This document shows, piece by piece, positions 1-8,375 of a stretch of DNA of 50,581 bases; the first letter of the stretch is position 1, and every line of letters begins with the position of its first letter. A program made the translations under genes and the position numbers. The DNA is taken from the NCBI GenBank assembly GCA_947625535.1, contig CANQOR010000008.1, positions 1-50,581 on the forward strand, given 5' to 3'. The notes under the pieces are model-generated. The model was not told the DNA's origin and did not search any database. It was given only the letters and a program-made list of their open reading frames with translations. The DNA is from an uncultured Bacilli bacterium. Lineage in GTDB: Bacteria; Bacillota_I; Bacilli_A; RF39; UBA660.

Positions 1-207
1 GGGCATGCGAAGGGGCGAGCAGAAGATGAAACGGCGCCAGAGATTCATGAGCGCGCTGGCCGTCGCCGCGGCGTTCGCGGTGATCCTGGGCGCGGCGGCC
101 CTGGGCGCGAGCCGCCTGGCCGCGCCGAAGCCCGACAACCGCGTGGCGAGCCAGCCGCGCGCCCCCAGATCCGCGACCGCCGCCCCCGGCGTGAGCACGG
201 CGTCCGC
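1..207. other. GC-rich foreign segment, probable chimeric contig end
   Basis: These bases are overwhelmingly G and C while everything from about 215 onward is strongly AT-rich. On the plus strand the segment reads as the start of a basic, Ala-rich protein with a hydrophobic stretch typical of high-GC genomes. That frame then runs by accident across the junction to position 274. On the minus strand the collagen-like frame stays open to base 1 but loses its Gly-X-Y pattern past the junction. The switch lies within a Gly-Pro-Thr repeat, the kind of shared low-complexity sequence at which metagenome assemblies join wrongly. I read it as an artefact; a true insertion is less likely. Confidence 0.75.
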
Positions 208-336
208 ACCTGTGGGACCAGTGGGACCTACTGATAAGTCTCTAAAGCCACAACAACATCCATTTGAAGATTGATTTTGACGATTAAAATTATTTATTTT
301 TTGTCTAGCTGCTTGTAATTGACAATTATTATCCAT
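208..336 (-). CDS. Collagen-like protein, N-terminal fragment (cut at contig end)
   Basis: The ATG at 336 has an excellent Shine-Dalgarno (AAGGAGG, 342-348). The 43 readable residues begin MDNNCQLQAA, are rich in Gln and Asn, carry a Cys-Cys-Cys cluster at 27-29, and end in a GPTGPTG run. A short polar head followed by Gly-X-Thr triplets is the architecture of bacterial collagen-like surface or spore-surface proteins. There is no signal peptide in the visible part. The rest of the gene is lost at the GC-rich junction near 207. The product's location and the length of the collagen region cannot be judged. Confidence 0.65.
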
Positions 337-400
337 ATATACCTCCTTACTATAATTTATTCTTATAATAAGGCAGTGATTAGTTCATTTTTATTAAACA

Positions 401-443
401 AAGAAAAAAGGATTTACAATCCTTTATTTCATTGTAAATCCTT
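401..443 (-). terminator. Rho-independent terminator of the Ig-like membrane protein gene
   Basis: A 13-bp perfect stem (408-420 with 431-443) is followed on the minus strand by a T-rich run at 407-401. The stem overlaps the last codons of the gene. Confidence 0.85.
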
Positions 444-1662
444 CTCTATTTAAGTAACTTTCTATATCACGTAATTGTGAATAGTTACTACCTATAGATG
501 TTTTATTAGATTCAGCAAAACGAATAATCATTTTAGCATCATCACATGAGTAATTAACTTCACCATTATATTGTTCGCGAGCTTTCTCATAACGATCTTT
601 ACTTTGATATCTATATTCTACAGTATGATTACCAGATAATAAGATAGCATCTTGAGCAGCATTCATAAATCTTAAATCATATGTTTCATACAACTCGTAA
701 CCTAAACTATTATTATATGGAACTTCTTTATAATATGAACGTAAATTACCAGTAGCTTCAATAATTAAACTAGCTTTTTTAGTAGTGGCGTTATCAAAAG
801 CATCTCTAGCTACTATATAAACTATATATGATCCAGGTGATGTGTATTTAGATGTTATTGTTTCATCTTGGAATGAATAGTTACATCCACTAGAATCGCT
901 ACATCTTTGAACAAATGAACTAGCATCAAATGTTCCATTTTCAGATATAACAACTTCTCTTACTTCTAAAATTGGAGCTTTAGTATCTTTAATGGTTATT
1001 GTCCCAGTTTTTTTAATACCTTTATAAGTAATTGTAAAGTCGTAAACACCAACTTTAGATACATCAACTTGCGATAAATCTCTGGCGTAGGCCATTTCAT
1101 TAGTTAATTTACCTACTCCTGGTTTAACATAGGAAGACATAGCTGATGGTAATTTATCACCTAATTCAACTGTAATGTTTAATGGGGTGAAATCTTTATC
1201 AGTTGGTCTTTTATATAAGTAATAGAAGAAACCTCCTAGAGCAAGCATTATCATTAAGGAAGCAAGCGCTGTTGTATTTTGAATTTTTTGAGCTGTTTTG
1301 TTACGTTTCTTACGTTCTTTTTTCTTTTTAGAAGCTTTATTTTTTTGTTGTTCTATTTTTCTTTGTTCCATATCAATTTGTTCTGGCATGACAGCGTTTT
1401 CATTTGGAACGATATCTCCATCAACAGTAATGGTACCTATTGAAACAGCGCCATCACTTTTAAGAGTGTTATCGCGGCTGATTAACTCTATTCCTTCTTC
1501 ATTAGAAAATTCTTCAAATTTAGGAATAATGGCTGATAAGTCTCTTTTTTGACTTATTTCATTTATGGCACCAAAAGAAGAGCCTTTTTCGGAAGGTTGC
1601 TCTTCATTATTGGTTGGTTCTAAAGTAATATCTGGTTCTTTTTCATTACTATTGTTATCCAT
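424..1662 (-). CDS. Single-pass membrane protein with extracellular Ig-like domains
   Basis: 412 residues. I start at the internal ATG at 1662 because GAAGGGAG lies just before it, whereas the upstream ATG at 1692 has no ribosome site. The N-terminal ~105 residues are acidic and low-complexity. A Lys/Arg-rich patch (about 107-127) is followed by one transmembrane segment (about 131-150). The remainder should be extracellular. It includes a bacterial Ig-like stretch with the DTKAP hallmark of Ig folds of the Cry22Aa/DUF5011 type, then a C-terminal domain I do not recognise. The Cys pair in RCSDSSGC may form a disulphide. This is probably a cell-envelope adhesin or anchor; the function is unknown. 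It lies downstream of the giant repeat-protein gene, but a terminator separates the two, so it is a separate unit. Confidence 0.7.
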   Translation of the reverse strand: MDNNSNEKEPDITLEPTNNEEQPSEKGSSFGAINEISQKRDLSAIIPKFEEFSNEEGIELISRDNTLKSDGAVSIGTITVDGDIVPNENAVMPEQIDMEQRKIEQQKNKASKKKKERKKRNKTAQKIQNTTALASLMIMLALGGFFYYLYKRPTDKDFTPLNITVELGDKLPSAMSSYVKPGVGKLTNEMAYARDLSQVDVSKVGVYDFTITYKGIKKTGTITIKDTKAPILEVREVVISENGTFDASSFVQRCSDSSGCNYSFQDETITSKYTSPGSYIVYIVARDAFDNATTKKASLIIEATGNLRSYYKEVPYNNSLGYELYETYDLRFMNAAQDAILLSGNHTVEYRYQSKDRYEKAREQYNGEVNYSCDDAKMIIRFAESNKTSIGSNYSQLRDIESYLNREGFTMK

Positions 1663-1743
1663 AAAAAAGCTCCCTTCTTTTATTCTTTTCATAGTTTCTT
1701 ACTATATATTAAATATACACTTTTTTTGGCTTTTTTTCAATAT

Positions 1744-1767
1744 AAAAAGCACCATTGGTGCTTTTAT
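1744..1767 (-). terminator. Terminator after the giant repeat-protein gene
   Basis: AAAAGCACC and GGTGCTTTT pair around a two-base loop on the minus strand, followed by further T residues, immediately after the TAG stop at 1769-1771. Confidence 0.85.
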
Positions 1768-1768
1768 A

Positions 1769-4700
1769 CTATAATTTCATACCAGGATTTTCTTCTTCCT
1801 TAGCATCACTTAAATCGTATTCATATAGAACTCCTTCTGGAACTCTTATTTCTACTTTATAATCTTCTGGATTAATAGATTCTTTTGTTTTAAATGCGAT
1901 TTCATTTCCTTCAACTGGAATTGTGTTACCATTTTCATCAATTGTTACATATGGTCTAGTTGTTTTTCTTTGACGATAGTTATCTTTATTTACTAAAGCT
2001 ATACGAGCTTTAATATCATGTAATTTCTTAGCAAGTGATTGACTATATTTAATTTTAATACCATTTTTAATTAATGAAACAGTTAATTTATCTGCTTGAT
2101 CAAATACTAAATCAGTTCGACGATTTATTTTTGGTACTGATTTTGGATTTAAATTAAGTTTTTTATTATTAACAACTATTTGTGATGGTTCAGTTTGTTC
2201 TGGTTGTTCTGGTTGTTCTTTAGCAGGTTGTTCTTTAGCAGGTTCTTCTTTCTTAGGTTTGTTATTAACAACTAATTCAGTAAATTCTTCTTGAGTCATT
2301 GTAATTTCACTTACTAAGCTAGTAGCTGATTTAATAACACCTTTAGCAACAAATAGATTTAAAATTGTTGTTATTGTTGTTTCACTTGTAATACCCATAC
2401 TTACAAGGACATCACGAACTGTTTTTTGTTTATCTTGTTCTGCAGTTTCAGAACTTGCTCTATAGATTGATTTACCAACGTTTTCAAGTAATTGTGGTGT
2501 TAATGGGATGTCTTTTTTAGCATTCATCTTTTCAATTTGTTCTTTTGTAAAGATGTTGATACCCATACTTTGAGTTGATGTTTCATCTTGATAACGGAAA
2601 TCAGCCATATTTTGATTAATGTTATATTGAATACTTAATTTACCAATTTTTTCATTAGCACAAATACGAGCAATTTCAGTAGCGATTATTTCACTTAAAT
2701 TATCAGCTAGTAATTGTTCATCAGTTAAACCTCTAACAAATTTAGTAAATGTTTCAGAAGCTTCAGTTAAAATTTGTTCAGCTGTTTTAAGAGGCTTGCT
2801 TGGTTCTGGTTCAGGACCTTTATTTCCTTTTTCTTGAGCTTGACGAATTGCTTCACGTAAATCTCTTTTATTTTTACGTCTTTCGTTTAGAACTTCAACA
2901 ATATTGATATTGTTTTTACGAGCTTCAACTACTAAGGCACGACCTACAGCAGAGTTTTGAGCTTCAATAAATTGTAATAATTCATTGATTTGTTCATCAT
3001 ACATTGAAGCATTAGTTGGATCATTTTTCTTTTTATCAACTATTTCTAGAATACTATTTTCAGCTTCAACGATTAATCTATCACATAAAGCAATAAATTC
3101 TTGAGTTTTACTACTAAATTTTTCTTCTTCTAATTGGAAATCTTTGATTTCTGGTACTGAGTAAATGAATTTTTGGAATTTATCAGTATATGCTAAACGT
3201 AAGTTAGATAATTCTAAACGTTGTTTAGAGATATTATTTTCTAATTCACGAGCTTTTTGTTCTAAAGCAATTGTATTAGTTACAAACATTCTATTAGATG
3301 GATACATAAATGTTGTTTGAGCTGCTGCTGCTTCTAATTGAAGATTAATATTATTTAGTAATTGAATTGTATCATTTAGAATTCTTAAACGTTCTAAGTA
3401 TTCTTTTTGAGCAGCATCCATTTCATCAGTTTGTGGTTCTGCTTTAGGTGGCTCTTCTTTAGCAGGTTCTTCTGTTGGTGCTGGTGCTGGTTTGTCTTCA
3501 CCAGTAGATCCACCTTGAGGATTAGGTTCTGGATTTTCTTCATCTTTTTTAGGTTCTTCGGCTTTTTTCTTTAAAGCTTCAAGAGCTTTATTGTTAACTA
3601 CTTGAACACAGAAGTCTTGTAGATGTTTTGAACCATAAGACACATATAATGAACCTTCTTCTTCCTTATATTCAACTTTAATACCCATTTTTTGATTTTC
3701 TTCAGTACTTAAGAAAGCAACTAATTCTTGAATATTATTTTTAACAGCTTCATAAGTATCATTAAATTCTGGATTATCAGTATACATTGATCTTAATCTA
3801 GTAACTTTATCACTGTTATATAATGGAGTTAATTTTTCTTCAATAAATTTGAATTTCTCTATTTCTTCTTTAGTATATACACCATAAGCTTGCTTTTTAA
3901 CTTCTTCGTAAGCTTTAGTTATTTCAGTATCACTTAATTTAGAATAAGATGATGCTAAAGCAAGTAATTCTTGAGTAGTTTTTTCATAGTCTACTTTTTC
4001 TAAACGACTAAGTTTCTTTAAATAAGAAGCAATGAATTTATCTAAGATAGCGCGAGCTTTTGTTTTATATTCAGCTAGTAAAGCTTCTTTATCAACTTTT
4101 GGTTCTCTCATCATTTCTAGTGTTTTTAAACTTACTATTCTTTGTTCGAAATGAATTTTAGGATCATTAAATTGAATTTTTAAATTTTGACTTCTTTCAT
4201 TAAATGAAACTTGCATTCCTAAAGAAGTATCTTTAGAGTCAGATTGAAGTTCTTTAATAAAAGCACGAGCTTTAGCATATGCATACTCAAATGCTGAAGT
4301 TCCATATACTTCTTGTGTAGAACCTTTTAATATTTCGTTTAAACGTTTAATCATCTTAGAATCAAAGTAGCTGAAGTTATTACCTACTAAGTAATCAACT
4401 ACTTTAGGATTAGTATTTCCGAATACTGGTTCTTCTTTTAGAGCTTCACTAACTGCTACATTTATTTCATTATGAGTTAATGTTGTGTAGTTTAAAGCGA
4501 TATCTTTGAAACTAGCTAGTAGTTTTTCATAATCATCTTTTACAGTAACATCTAATTTAGTTAATTTATTTATTAGATTAGAACGTTCAGCTACTATAGC
4601 AGCTTTTACTTCATCTTTAAATTTTTTAACATCATTAGCATTATAAGCGTTTTGGAATTCACTATCTACTTCAGCTTTAATTTTCTTAAAGTCATCAGGA

Positions 4701-5542
4701 TTTTCTAATAATAAATATAGTGAACCAACAGCTTCTTCAATAGTTTTAACAGCTGCTTGTAATGAATCTTTCTTATTGGCATCTGTAGTTGCTGTGATAG
4801 TTTTATTTAATTCATTTATTTTAGCAGCTAACATTCTATAAATGTCTTTAACATCTTCAGTAGACATATTAATACTTACATATTCAGCATCGTATGTACT
4901 ACCACATAGTTTTTGATATTTAAGTTGAGCTGCTACAAAATCTGTTACTGTTTGAGTATGGTTAACAAGAGCCATTTTCATTTTATTAACATTATCAGTT
5001 AATTTAGTAATATTAGCAACAGGATCACTTAGTAATTCAGTAATAGCAGCTAATGCTTCGTCTATCTCTTTTTTATAACTTTCTGTTTCTAAAACATAAT
5101 TTTCTATTTCAACGGCTAAAGATTCTAAATGTTTTTTGGCTTCTTCATCAATAATTAATTGATACATAGCATCCATAGAGTCAATCTGATCTTTAAGGTC
5201 ATTTATTTTAGCACTATATTCAGCAATTAAATCTTCATACTTATTTTTATCTTCTTCGCTTTCAGCGGCAGCAAGGCCTTCTTCAGCTTTAGCTAGTTCT
5301 GCTTCATTAGATTCTAATAAGTATTTTAAAGTATTAACAAATTGATCATAACCTTTTTGTTTAATTAAATCTTCAACTATTTTTCTTAATTTTTCTTCAT
5401 CAGAAGAAAAATCTATTTCTTCTTCATCACTTGGATCGATATTACGTCCTTTTTTTCTTAAGTCAGCAATTTTCTTAGCTAAAGATTCTTTTATACCTTT
5501 ATAAATAGAATTTTTATTTCGATTACTTCTAAATACTTTCAT
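1769..5542 (-). CDS. Giant cytosolic repeat and coiled-coil protein (1257 aa)
   Basis: I do not recognise a named family. There is no signal peptide or transmembrane segment, so it should be cytosolic. It opens with a basic and then acidic region, followed by long coiled coils. Two related ~180-residue units start near residues 334 and 516: each has DYEK, then an A-x-x-Y-x-x-L motif, and ends in LGMQVSF or MGIKVEY followed by a short beta-like stretch. A third, weaker copy of the distal half lies near 950-990. Pro/Glu-rich linkers (about 660-704, 907-917 and 1090-1124) separate the blocks. The start at 5542 has a strong GGGGAGG. The gene follows the DUF1292 gene with a 20-base gap, so the two are probably cotranscribed. 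A scaffold or filament-like role is a guess. Confidence 0.7.
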   Translation of the reverse strand: MKVFRSNRNKNSIYKGIKESLAKKIADLRKKGRNIDPSDEEEIDFSSDEEKLRKIVEDLIKQKGYDQFVNTLKYLLESNEAELAKAEEGLAAAESEEDKNKYEDLIAEYSAKINDLKDQIDSMDAMYQLIIDEEAKKHLESLAVEIENYVLETESYKKEIDEALAAITELLSDPVANITKLTDNVNKMKMALVNHTQTVTDFVAAQLKYQKLCGSTYDAEYVSINMSTEDVKDIYRMLAAKINELNKTITATTDANKKDSLQAAVKTIEEAVGSLYLLLENPDDFKKIKAEVDSEFQNAYNANDVKKFKDEVKAAIVAERSNLINKLTKLDVTVKDDYEKLLASFKDIALNYTTLTHNEINVAVSEALKEEPVFGNTNPKVVDYLVGNNFSYFDSKMIKRLNEILKGSTQEVYGTSAFEYAYAKARAFIKELQSDSKDTSLGMQVSFNERSQNLKIQFNDPKIHFEQRIVSLKTLEMMREPKVDKEALLAEYKTKARAILDKFIASYLKKLSRLEKVDYEKTTQELLALASSYSKLSDTEITKAYEEVKKQAYGVYTKEEIEKFKFIEEKLTPLYNSDKVTRLRSMYTDNPEFNDTYEAVKNNIQELVAFLSTEENQKMGIKVEYKEEEGSLYVSYGSKHLQDFCVQVVNNKALEALKKKAEEPKKDEENPEPNPQGGSTGEDKPAPAPTEEPAKEEPPKAEPQTDEMDAAQKEYLERLRILNDTIQLLNNINLQLEAAAAQTTFMYPSNRMFVTNTIALEQKARELENNISKQRLELSNLRLAYTDKFQKFIYSVPEIKDFQLEEEKFSSKTQEFIALCDRLIVEAENSILEIVDKKKNDPTNASMYDEQINELLQFIEAQNSAVGRALVVEARKNNINIVEVLNERRKNKRDLREAIRQAQEKGNKGPEPEPSKPLKTAEQILTEASETFTKFVRGLTDEQLLADNLSEIIATEIARICANEKIGKLSIQYNINQNMADFRYQDETSTQSMGINIFTKEQIEKMNAKKDIPLTPQLLENVGKSIYRASSETAEQDKQKTVRDVLVSMGITSETTITTILNLFVAKGVIKSATSLVSEITMTQEEFTELVVNNKPKKEEPAKEQPAKEQPEQPEQTEPSQIVVNNKKLNLNPKSVPKINRRTDLVFDQADKLTVSLIKNGIKIKYSQSLAKKLHDIKARIALVNKDNYRQRKTTRPYVTIDENGNTIPVEGNEIAFKTKESINPEDYKVEIRVPEGVLYEYDLSDAKEEENPGMKL

Positions 5543-5562
5543 ATGATTTACCTCCCCTTATA

Positions 5563-5814
5563 TTATGCAACAAGGCTTTTTATAAAATTAGAAATTTTCT
5601 CCTTGTCGATTGGATTATTAATATCAATTAATTGATCATATCCTTCTTGATCTTTAATTACGTAAGATGCAAGGATATCTACAGTTCCATTTTTATTATC
5701 TAGTGAATAAACAGCATATTCCTTACCATCTATTTCAACAACTGATAGTAATTCAGCATCCATTATTTCACCTGTTTCAACTTCTACTTGGAACTTTTGA
5801 TTAGTTTCTTCCAT
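5563..5814 (-). CDS. DUF1292 family protein
   Basis: 83 residues. The sequence has the small acidic beta-rich pattern of the Bacillota DUF1292 (UPF0473/YrzB-like) family: an N-terminal VEVETGEIMDAELLSVVEIDG block, then tyrosine-containing strands and a short C-terminal helix. Family function is unknown; in relatives it often sits near Holliday-junction resolvase genes, which are absent here. The Shine-Dalgarno is strong (GGAGGGG). The promoter at 5850-5858 is a consensus extended -10. It is the first gene of a two-gene unit with the giant repeat protein. Confidence 0.75.
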   Translation of the reverse strand: MEETNQKFQVEVETGEIMDAELLSVVEIDGKEYAVYSLDNKNGTVDILASYVIKDQEGYDQLIDINNPIDKEKISNFIKSLVA

Positions 5815-5849
5815 TCGAATCCCCTCCGTTTTCTTTTTATTCTCTTTAT

Positions 5850-5858
5850 ATTATATCA
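5850..5858 (-). promoter_or_regulatory. Extended -10 promoter of the DUF1292 / repeat-protein unit
   Basis: TGATATAAT on the minus strand matches TG-N-TATAAT exactly and lies about 40 bases before the start codon at 5814. Confidence 0.7.
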
Positions 5859-5867
5859 TATTAATTA

Positions 5868-6452
5868 TTATTTTACATTATCTTTATTATAAACAATTCG
5901 AACTTTTGAAAGATAATTGTACTTAATTATTTCTTCTTTTAAATCATCTTGTTCAAATAATACCAACTCGCCAAACTCCCATACACTAAAGGAAGCAATA
6001 AAAGAAATACATTCAATTAGTAGTTCTAATTTGCCACAGTAGTGCAAAATCGCTAGTATTATAAAACCAATTAAACCAATTAGCAAGAAAAAATAGCTTT
6101 TGCGTTTTAAGGCTTTTAATTCCATTTCTTTATTAATTCTAGTTAACGCAAAATGATTCTTGATAAGTTTTCTAATTAAGATTTTCTCTGAAGAACTTAA
6201 TTTATTCGAATGTATCTCTAAAACAATAGGATATTCTAAAGGAATATATGAAGCACAAGACTCAATATATTCTAAGAACTCTCTTTTTAAGATAGGAGAT
6301 ACATCTAAAGAATAGTCTGATTTTATACTTTTAAAATCAGATATTTGAATATCAATATAAGCTTCATCATCGTTTATTTTTAATTCATTTATTTTTTTGA
6401 AATTTTCAAATTTAGCTCTTTGATATTTCTTTAATTGGTCGGTTAAAGCCAT
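5868..6452 (-). CDS. Small membrane protein, two predicted TM segments
   Basis: 194 residues, unrecognised. The N-terminal ~110 residues are soluble, charged and mixed alpha/beta, with the phrase ILRKLIKNHFALTRINKEME leading into the membrane. Two hydrophobic segments follow (about 119-138 and 145-165), then an acidic C-terminal tail. The start at 6452 has an AGTGAG ribosome site. Only seven bases separate it from the preceding small gene, so it is the last member of an operon with the MazG-like enzyme. There are no catalytic motifs. Function unknown. Confidence 0.6.
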   Translation of the reverse strand: MALTDQLKKYQRAKFENFKKINELKINDDEAYIDIQISDFKSIKSDYSLDVSPILKREFLEYIESCASYIPLEYPIVLEIHSNKLSSSEKILIRKLIKNHFALTRINKEMELKALKRKSYFFLLIGLIGFIILAILHYCGKLELLIECISFIASFSVWEFGELVLFEQDDLKEEIIKYNYLSKVRIVYNKDNVK

Positions 6453-6459
6453 AATCTAC

Positions 6460-6732
6460 TCACTTTCTAGTGTTTTGATAATAATTGGTTTCAGCTAGTT
6501 GGTCAGCTAAGTAATTTAGTTCATCATCCTCATCAACATCAGCTTCATCTATCATATATAAAAGTTCAGAAATACTACCACATTTACTTGGATCGATATT
6601 ATGTCTTTCTAAAGTACTTACTTGGTTATCAGTTAATAATAAACCGTTATTACGAACTTTTAGGAAATTACGATCTGGATCTTTTAATCCAACTAATTCT
6701 TCGATTTCATCATTAGTTAATTCATGAGCCAT
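6460..6732 (-). CDS. Small acidic hypothetical protein
   Basis: 90 residues, very acidic at the C-terminus (a run of Asp and Glu after DEADVDEDD). I choose the ATG at 6732: GGAAGGTGA precedes it, and the possible GTG three codons earlier lies inside that ribosome site. The start is one base past the TAA stop of the MazG-like gene, so the two are probably translationally coupled. There is no domain I recognise. The central 'KDPDRNFLKVRNNGLLLTD' region is predicted soluble, perhaps a small alpha-helical partner protein. Function unknown. Confidence 0.6.
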   Translation of the reverse strand: MAHELTNDEIEELVGLKDPDRNFLKVRNNGLLLTDNQVSTLERHNIDPSKCGSISELLYMIDEADVDEDDELNYLADQLAETNYYQNTRK

Positions 6733-6733
6733 A

Positions 6734-7039
6734 TTATTCACCTTCCTTTACTAAAACACCTTTTTCATTTTTAATATATACTCTTTTATTATTTTTATCT
6801 ATTTTATTTAATACCGCTTTTTCTAAGTTTATATTAAGCATTTCAGCAATACCCATAGTAAATATCATTATATCAGCTAGTTCTTCATTAAGGTCTTCTT
6901 TTTTCTTACGATAAGCATCAAAGGCTTCTGCTACTTCACCATATAAGTAACAGAATTCTTGATTTATATCGGTTGTATTAAATCCTTTATTAATTTTATT
7001 TTGGAATACTTCTTTTTGTTTTTCTTGTAAATTTATCAT
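6734..7039 (-). CDS. MazG-like nucleotide pyrophosphohydrolase
   Basis: 101 residues, the size of single-domain all-alpha NTP pyrophosphatases (MazG/dUTPase-2 superfamily), which hydrolyse non-canonical or excess NTPs to NMP and pyrophosphate. The metal-binding pattern is visible: E-x-x-E in LYGEVAEAF (about 34-38) and E-E-L-A-D in LNEELADIMIF (about 50-60). The C-terminal helix has a conserved-looking NKR. GAGGAG precedes the start at 7039. It leads a short operon with two unknown small genes. The exact substrate cannot be told from sequence. Confidence 0.75.
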   Translation of the reverse strand: MINLQEKQKEVFQNKINKGFNTTDINQEFCYLYGEVAEAFDAYRKKKEDLNEELADIMIFTMGIAEMLNINLEKAVLNKIDKNNKRVYIKNEKGVLVKEGE

Positions 7040-7095
7040 CTTAAAACTCCTCTTTTACCATTCTAAATAAGTATACCATATTTAAGGGGATAAGT

Positions 7096-7126
7096 ATTTA
7101 AAAAAGCGAGTTTTTTTACTCGCTTT
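7096..7126 (-). terminator. Terminator after the PLP lyase gene
   Basis: AAAGCGAGT pairs with ACTCGCTTT (7103-7111 with 7118-7126), followed by a T run on the minus strand. Confidence 0.85.
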
Positions 7127-8375
7127 GACTATTTTGTAGTTCTTCTATAGCTCTTGCTACTCCTAAACGACCATATTCGTATGTTAACCCACCTTGTTGA
7201 TATGCTATATATGGAGGTCTTATTGGGCCATCACAACTTAGTTCAATAGATGAACCCTGAGTAAATGCTCCGGCAGCCATTATTACTTGGTCTTCATAAC
7301 CAGGCATATCCCATGGCATTGGAACAGCATTAGAATCTATTGGGGAACCCATTTGAATTCCTTGTACGTATTTTATTAGTTTATTTTGATCATTAAATAT
7401 TATGTTTTGAACGATATCAGCTCTGTTTTCGTTATACTTTGGTTCTACTTCATAACCTAAGTCTTCTAAGACTTTACTTGTTAAGATAGCTGTTTTTAAG
7501 CTACTAGCAACAACATGAGGAGCCATAAATAATCCTTGTAATAAGCTTTTATTTATACCAAGAGTTGGTCCTACTTCACGTCCTTCGCCAGGACAAGTTA
7601 ATCTTTCACCAGCTAAATTAACTAGGTCTTTTTTACCAGCTATATAAGCTCCATTAGGAGCAATACCGCCACCTAGGTTTTTAATTAAGGAACCTACCAT
7701 AATATCAGCACCTACTGTTAATGGAGTTTTATCTTCAACAAATTCACAATAGCAGTTATCAACCATAATAATAACTTCTTTATCTACTTCACGAATACAT
7801 TTTATAACTTTTTCTAATTTATCTATAGTTAAACTTTTTCTAGTTGAATAACCTTTACTACGTTGTATTTCAATTAATTTTACTTTATTATTTTTTAAAT
7901 ATTCTGTTATTTTTGGATAATCAAAATCATTATTAATTAAATCTATTTGATCATATTTAACCCCAAAAGAAGCTAAACTACTATTATTAGGAATAATACC
8001 TATTACTTCATGTAATGTATCGTATGGTAAACCAGAAATAGATAACATAAGGTCATTAGGTCTTAAGTAAGAGAATAAAGCAACTGTTAAAGCATGAGTA
8101 CCAGAAATAAATTGACTTCTTACTAAAGCATCTTCAGCGTCTAAACAGTAAGCAAATATTTTTTCTATGTTATCACGACCTAAGTCATTATAACCATATC
8201 CAGTTGTACTATTAAAGTAATTTTCAGATACGTTATATTTTTGAAAAGCACTTAGAACTTTAGCAGTATTACGCATACAAGAAGTATCTATTTGATGAAA
8301 TATTTCTTTTAAGGAATCTTCAGCTTTTTCAATTAGTTTGATAGTTTTATCACTTATATTTAATTCTTGATACAT
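7116..8375 (-). CDS. Aluminium-resistance/methionine gamma-lyase-like PLP enzyme
   Basis: 419 residues. It matches the fold-type I PLP family annotated as 'aluminum resistance protein' or methionine gamma-lyase family (YnbB-like). Visible features are the N-terminal NSTTGYGYNDLGRD segment, an S-G-T-H-A cofactor-phosphate loop, the aspartate in IIMVDNCYCEF, and the Schiff-base lysine in GSLIKNLGGG. The likely reaction is C-S or similar beta/gamma elimination on a sulfur amino acid; the true substrate of the family is not settled. I start at 8375 rather than 8381: GGAGG is then 9 bases upstream, and the ATG overlaps the TAA of the SDR gene as TAATG. This implies translational coupling. Confidence 0.8.
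   Translation of the reverse strand: MYQELNISDKTIKLIEKAEDSLKEIFHQIDTSCMRNTAKVLSAFQKYNVSENYFNSTTGYGYNDLGRDNIEKIFAYCLDAEDALVRSQFISGTHALTVALFSYLRPNDLMLSISGLPYDTLHEVIGIIPNNSSLASFGVKYDQIDLINNDFDYPKITEYLKNNKVKLIEIQRSKGYSTRKSLTIDKLEKVIKCIREVDKEVIIMVDNCYCEFVEDKTPLTVGADIMVGSLIKNLGGGIAPNGAYIAGKKDLVNLAGERLTCPGEGREVGPTLGINKSLLQGLFMAPHVVASSLKTAILTSKVLEDLGYEVEPKYNENRADIVQNIIFNDQNKLIKYVQGIQMGSPIDSNAVPMPWDMPGYEDQVIMAAGAFTQGSSIELSCDGPIRPPYIAYQQGGLTYEYGRLGVARAIEELQNSQSE

Noticed and set aside
5..274. 89-codon plus-strand frame at the start of the window
   Set aside because: It joins GC-rich sequence to the reverse of an AT-rich collagen-like gene across the chimeric junction; not a real single gene.
1298..1774. 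Plus-strand frames of 84 and 69 codons
   Set aside because: They lie antisense inside the Ig-like membrane protein gene, with no ribosome site and no protein-like composition.
2170..2270. CRISPR or other DNA tandem array in the Glu/Gln/Pro linker of the giant protein
   Set aside because: The repeats are in-frame Pro/Gln/Glu codons of varying spacing and belong to the coding sequence.
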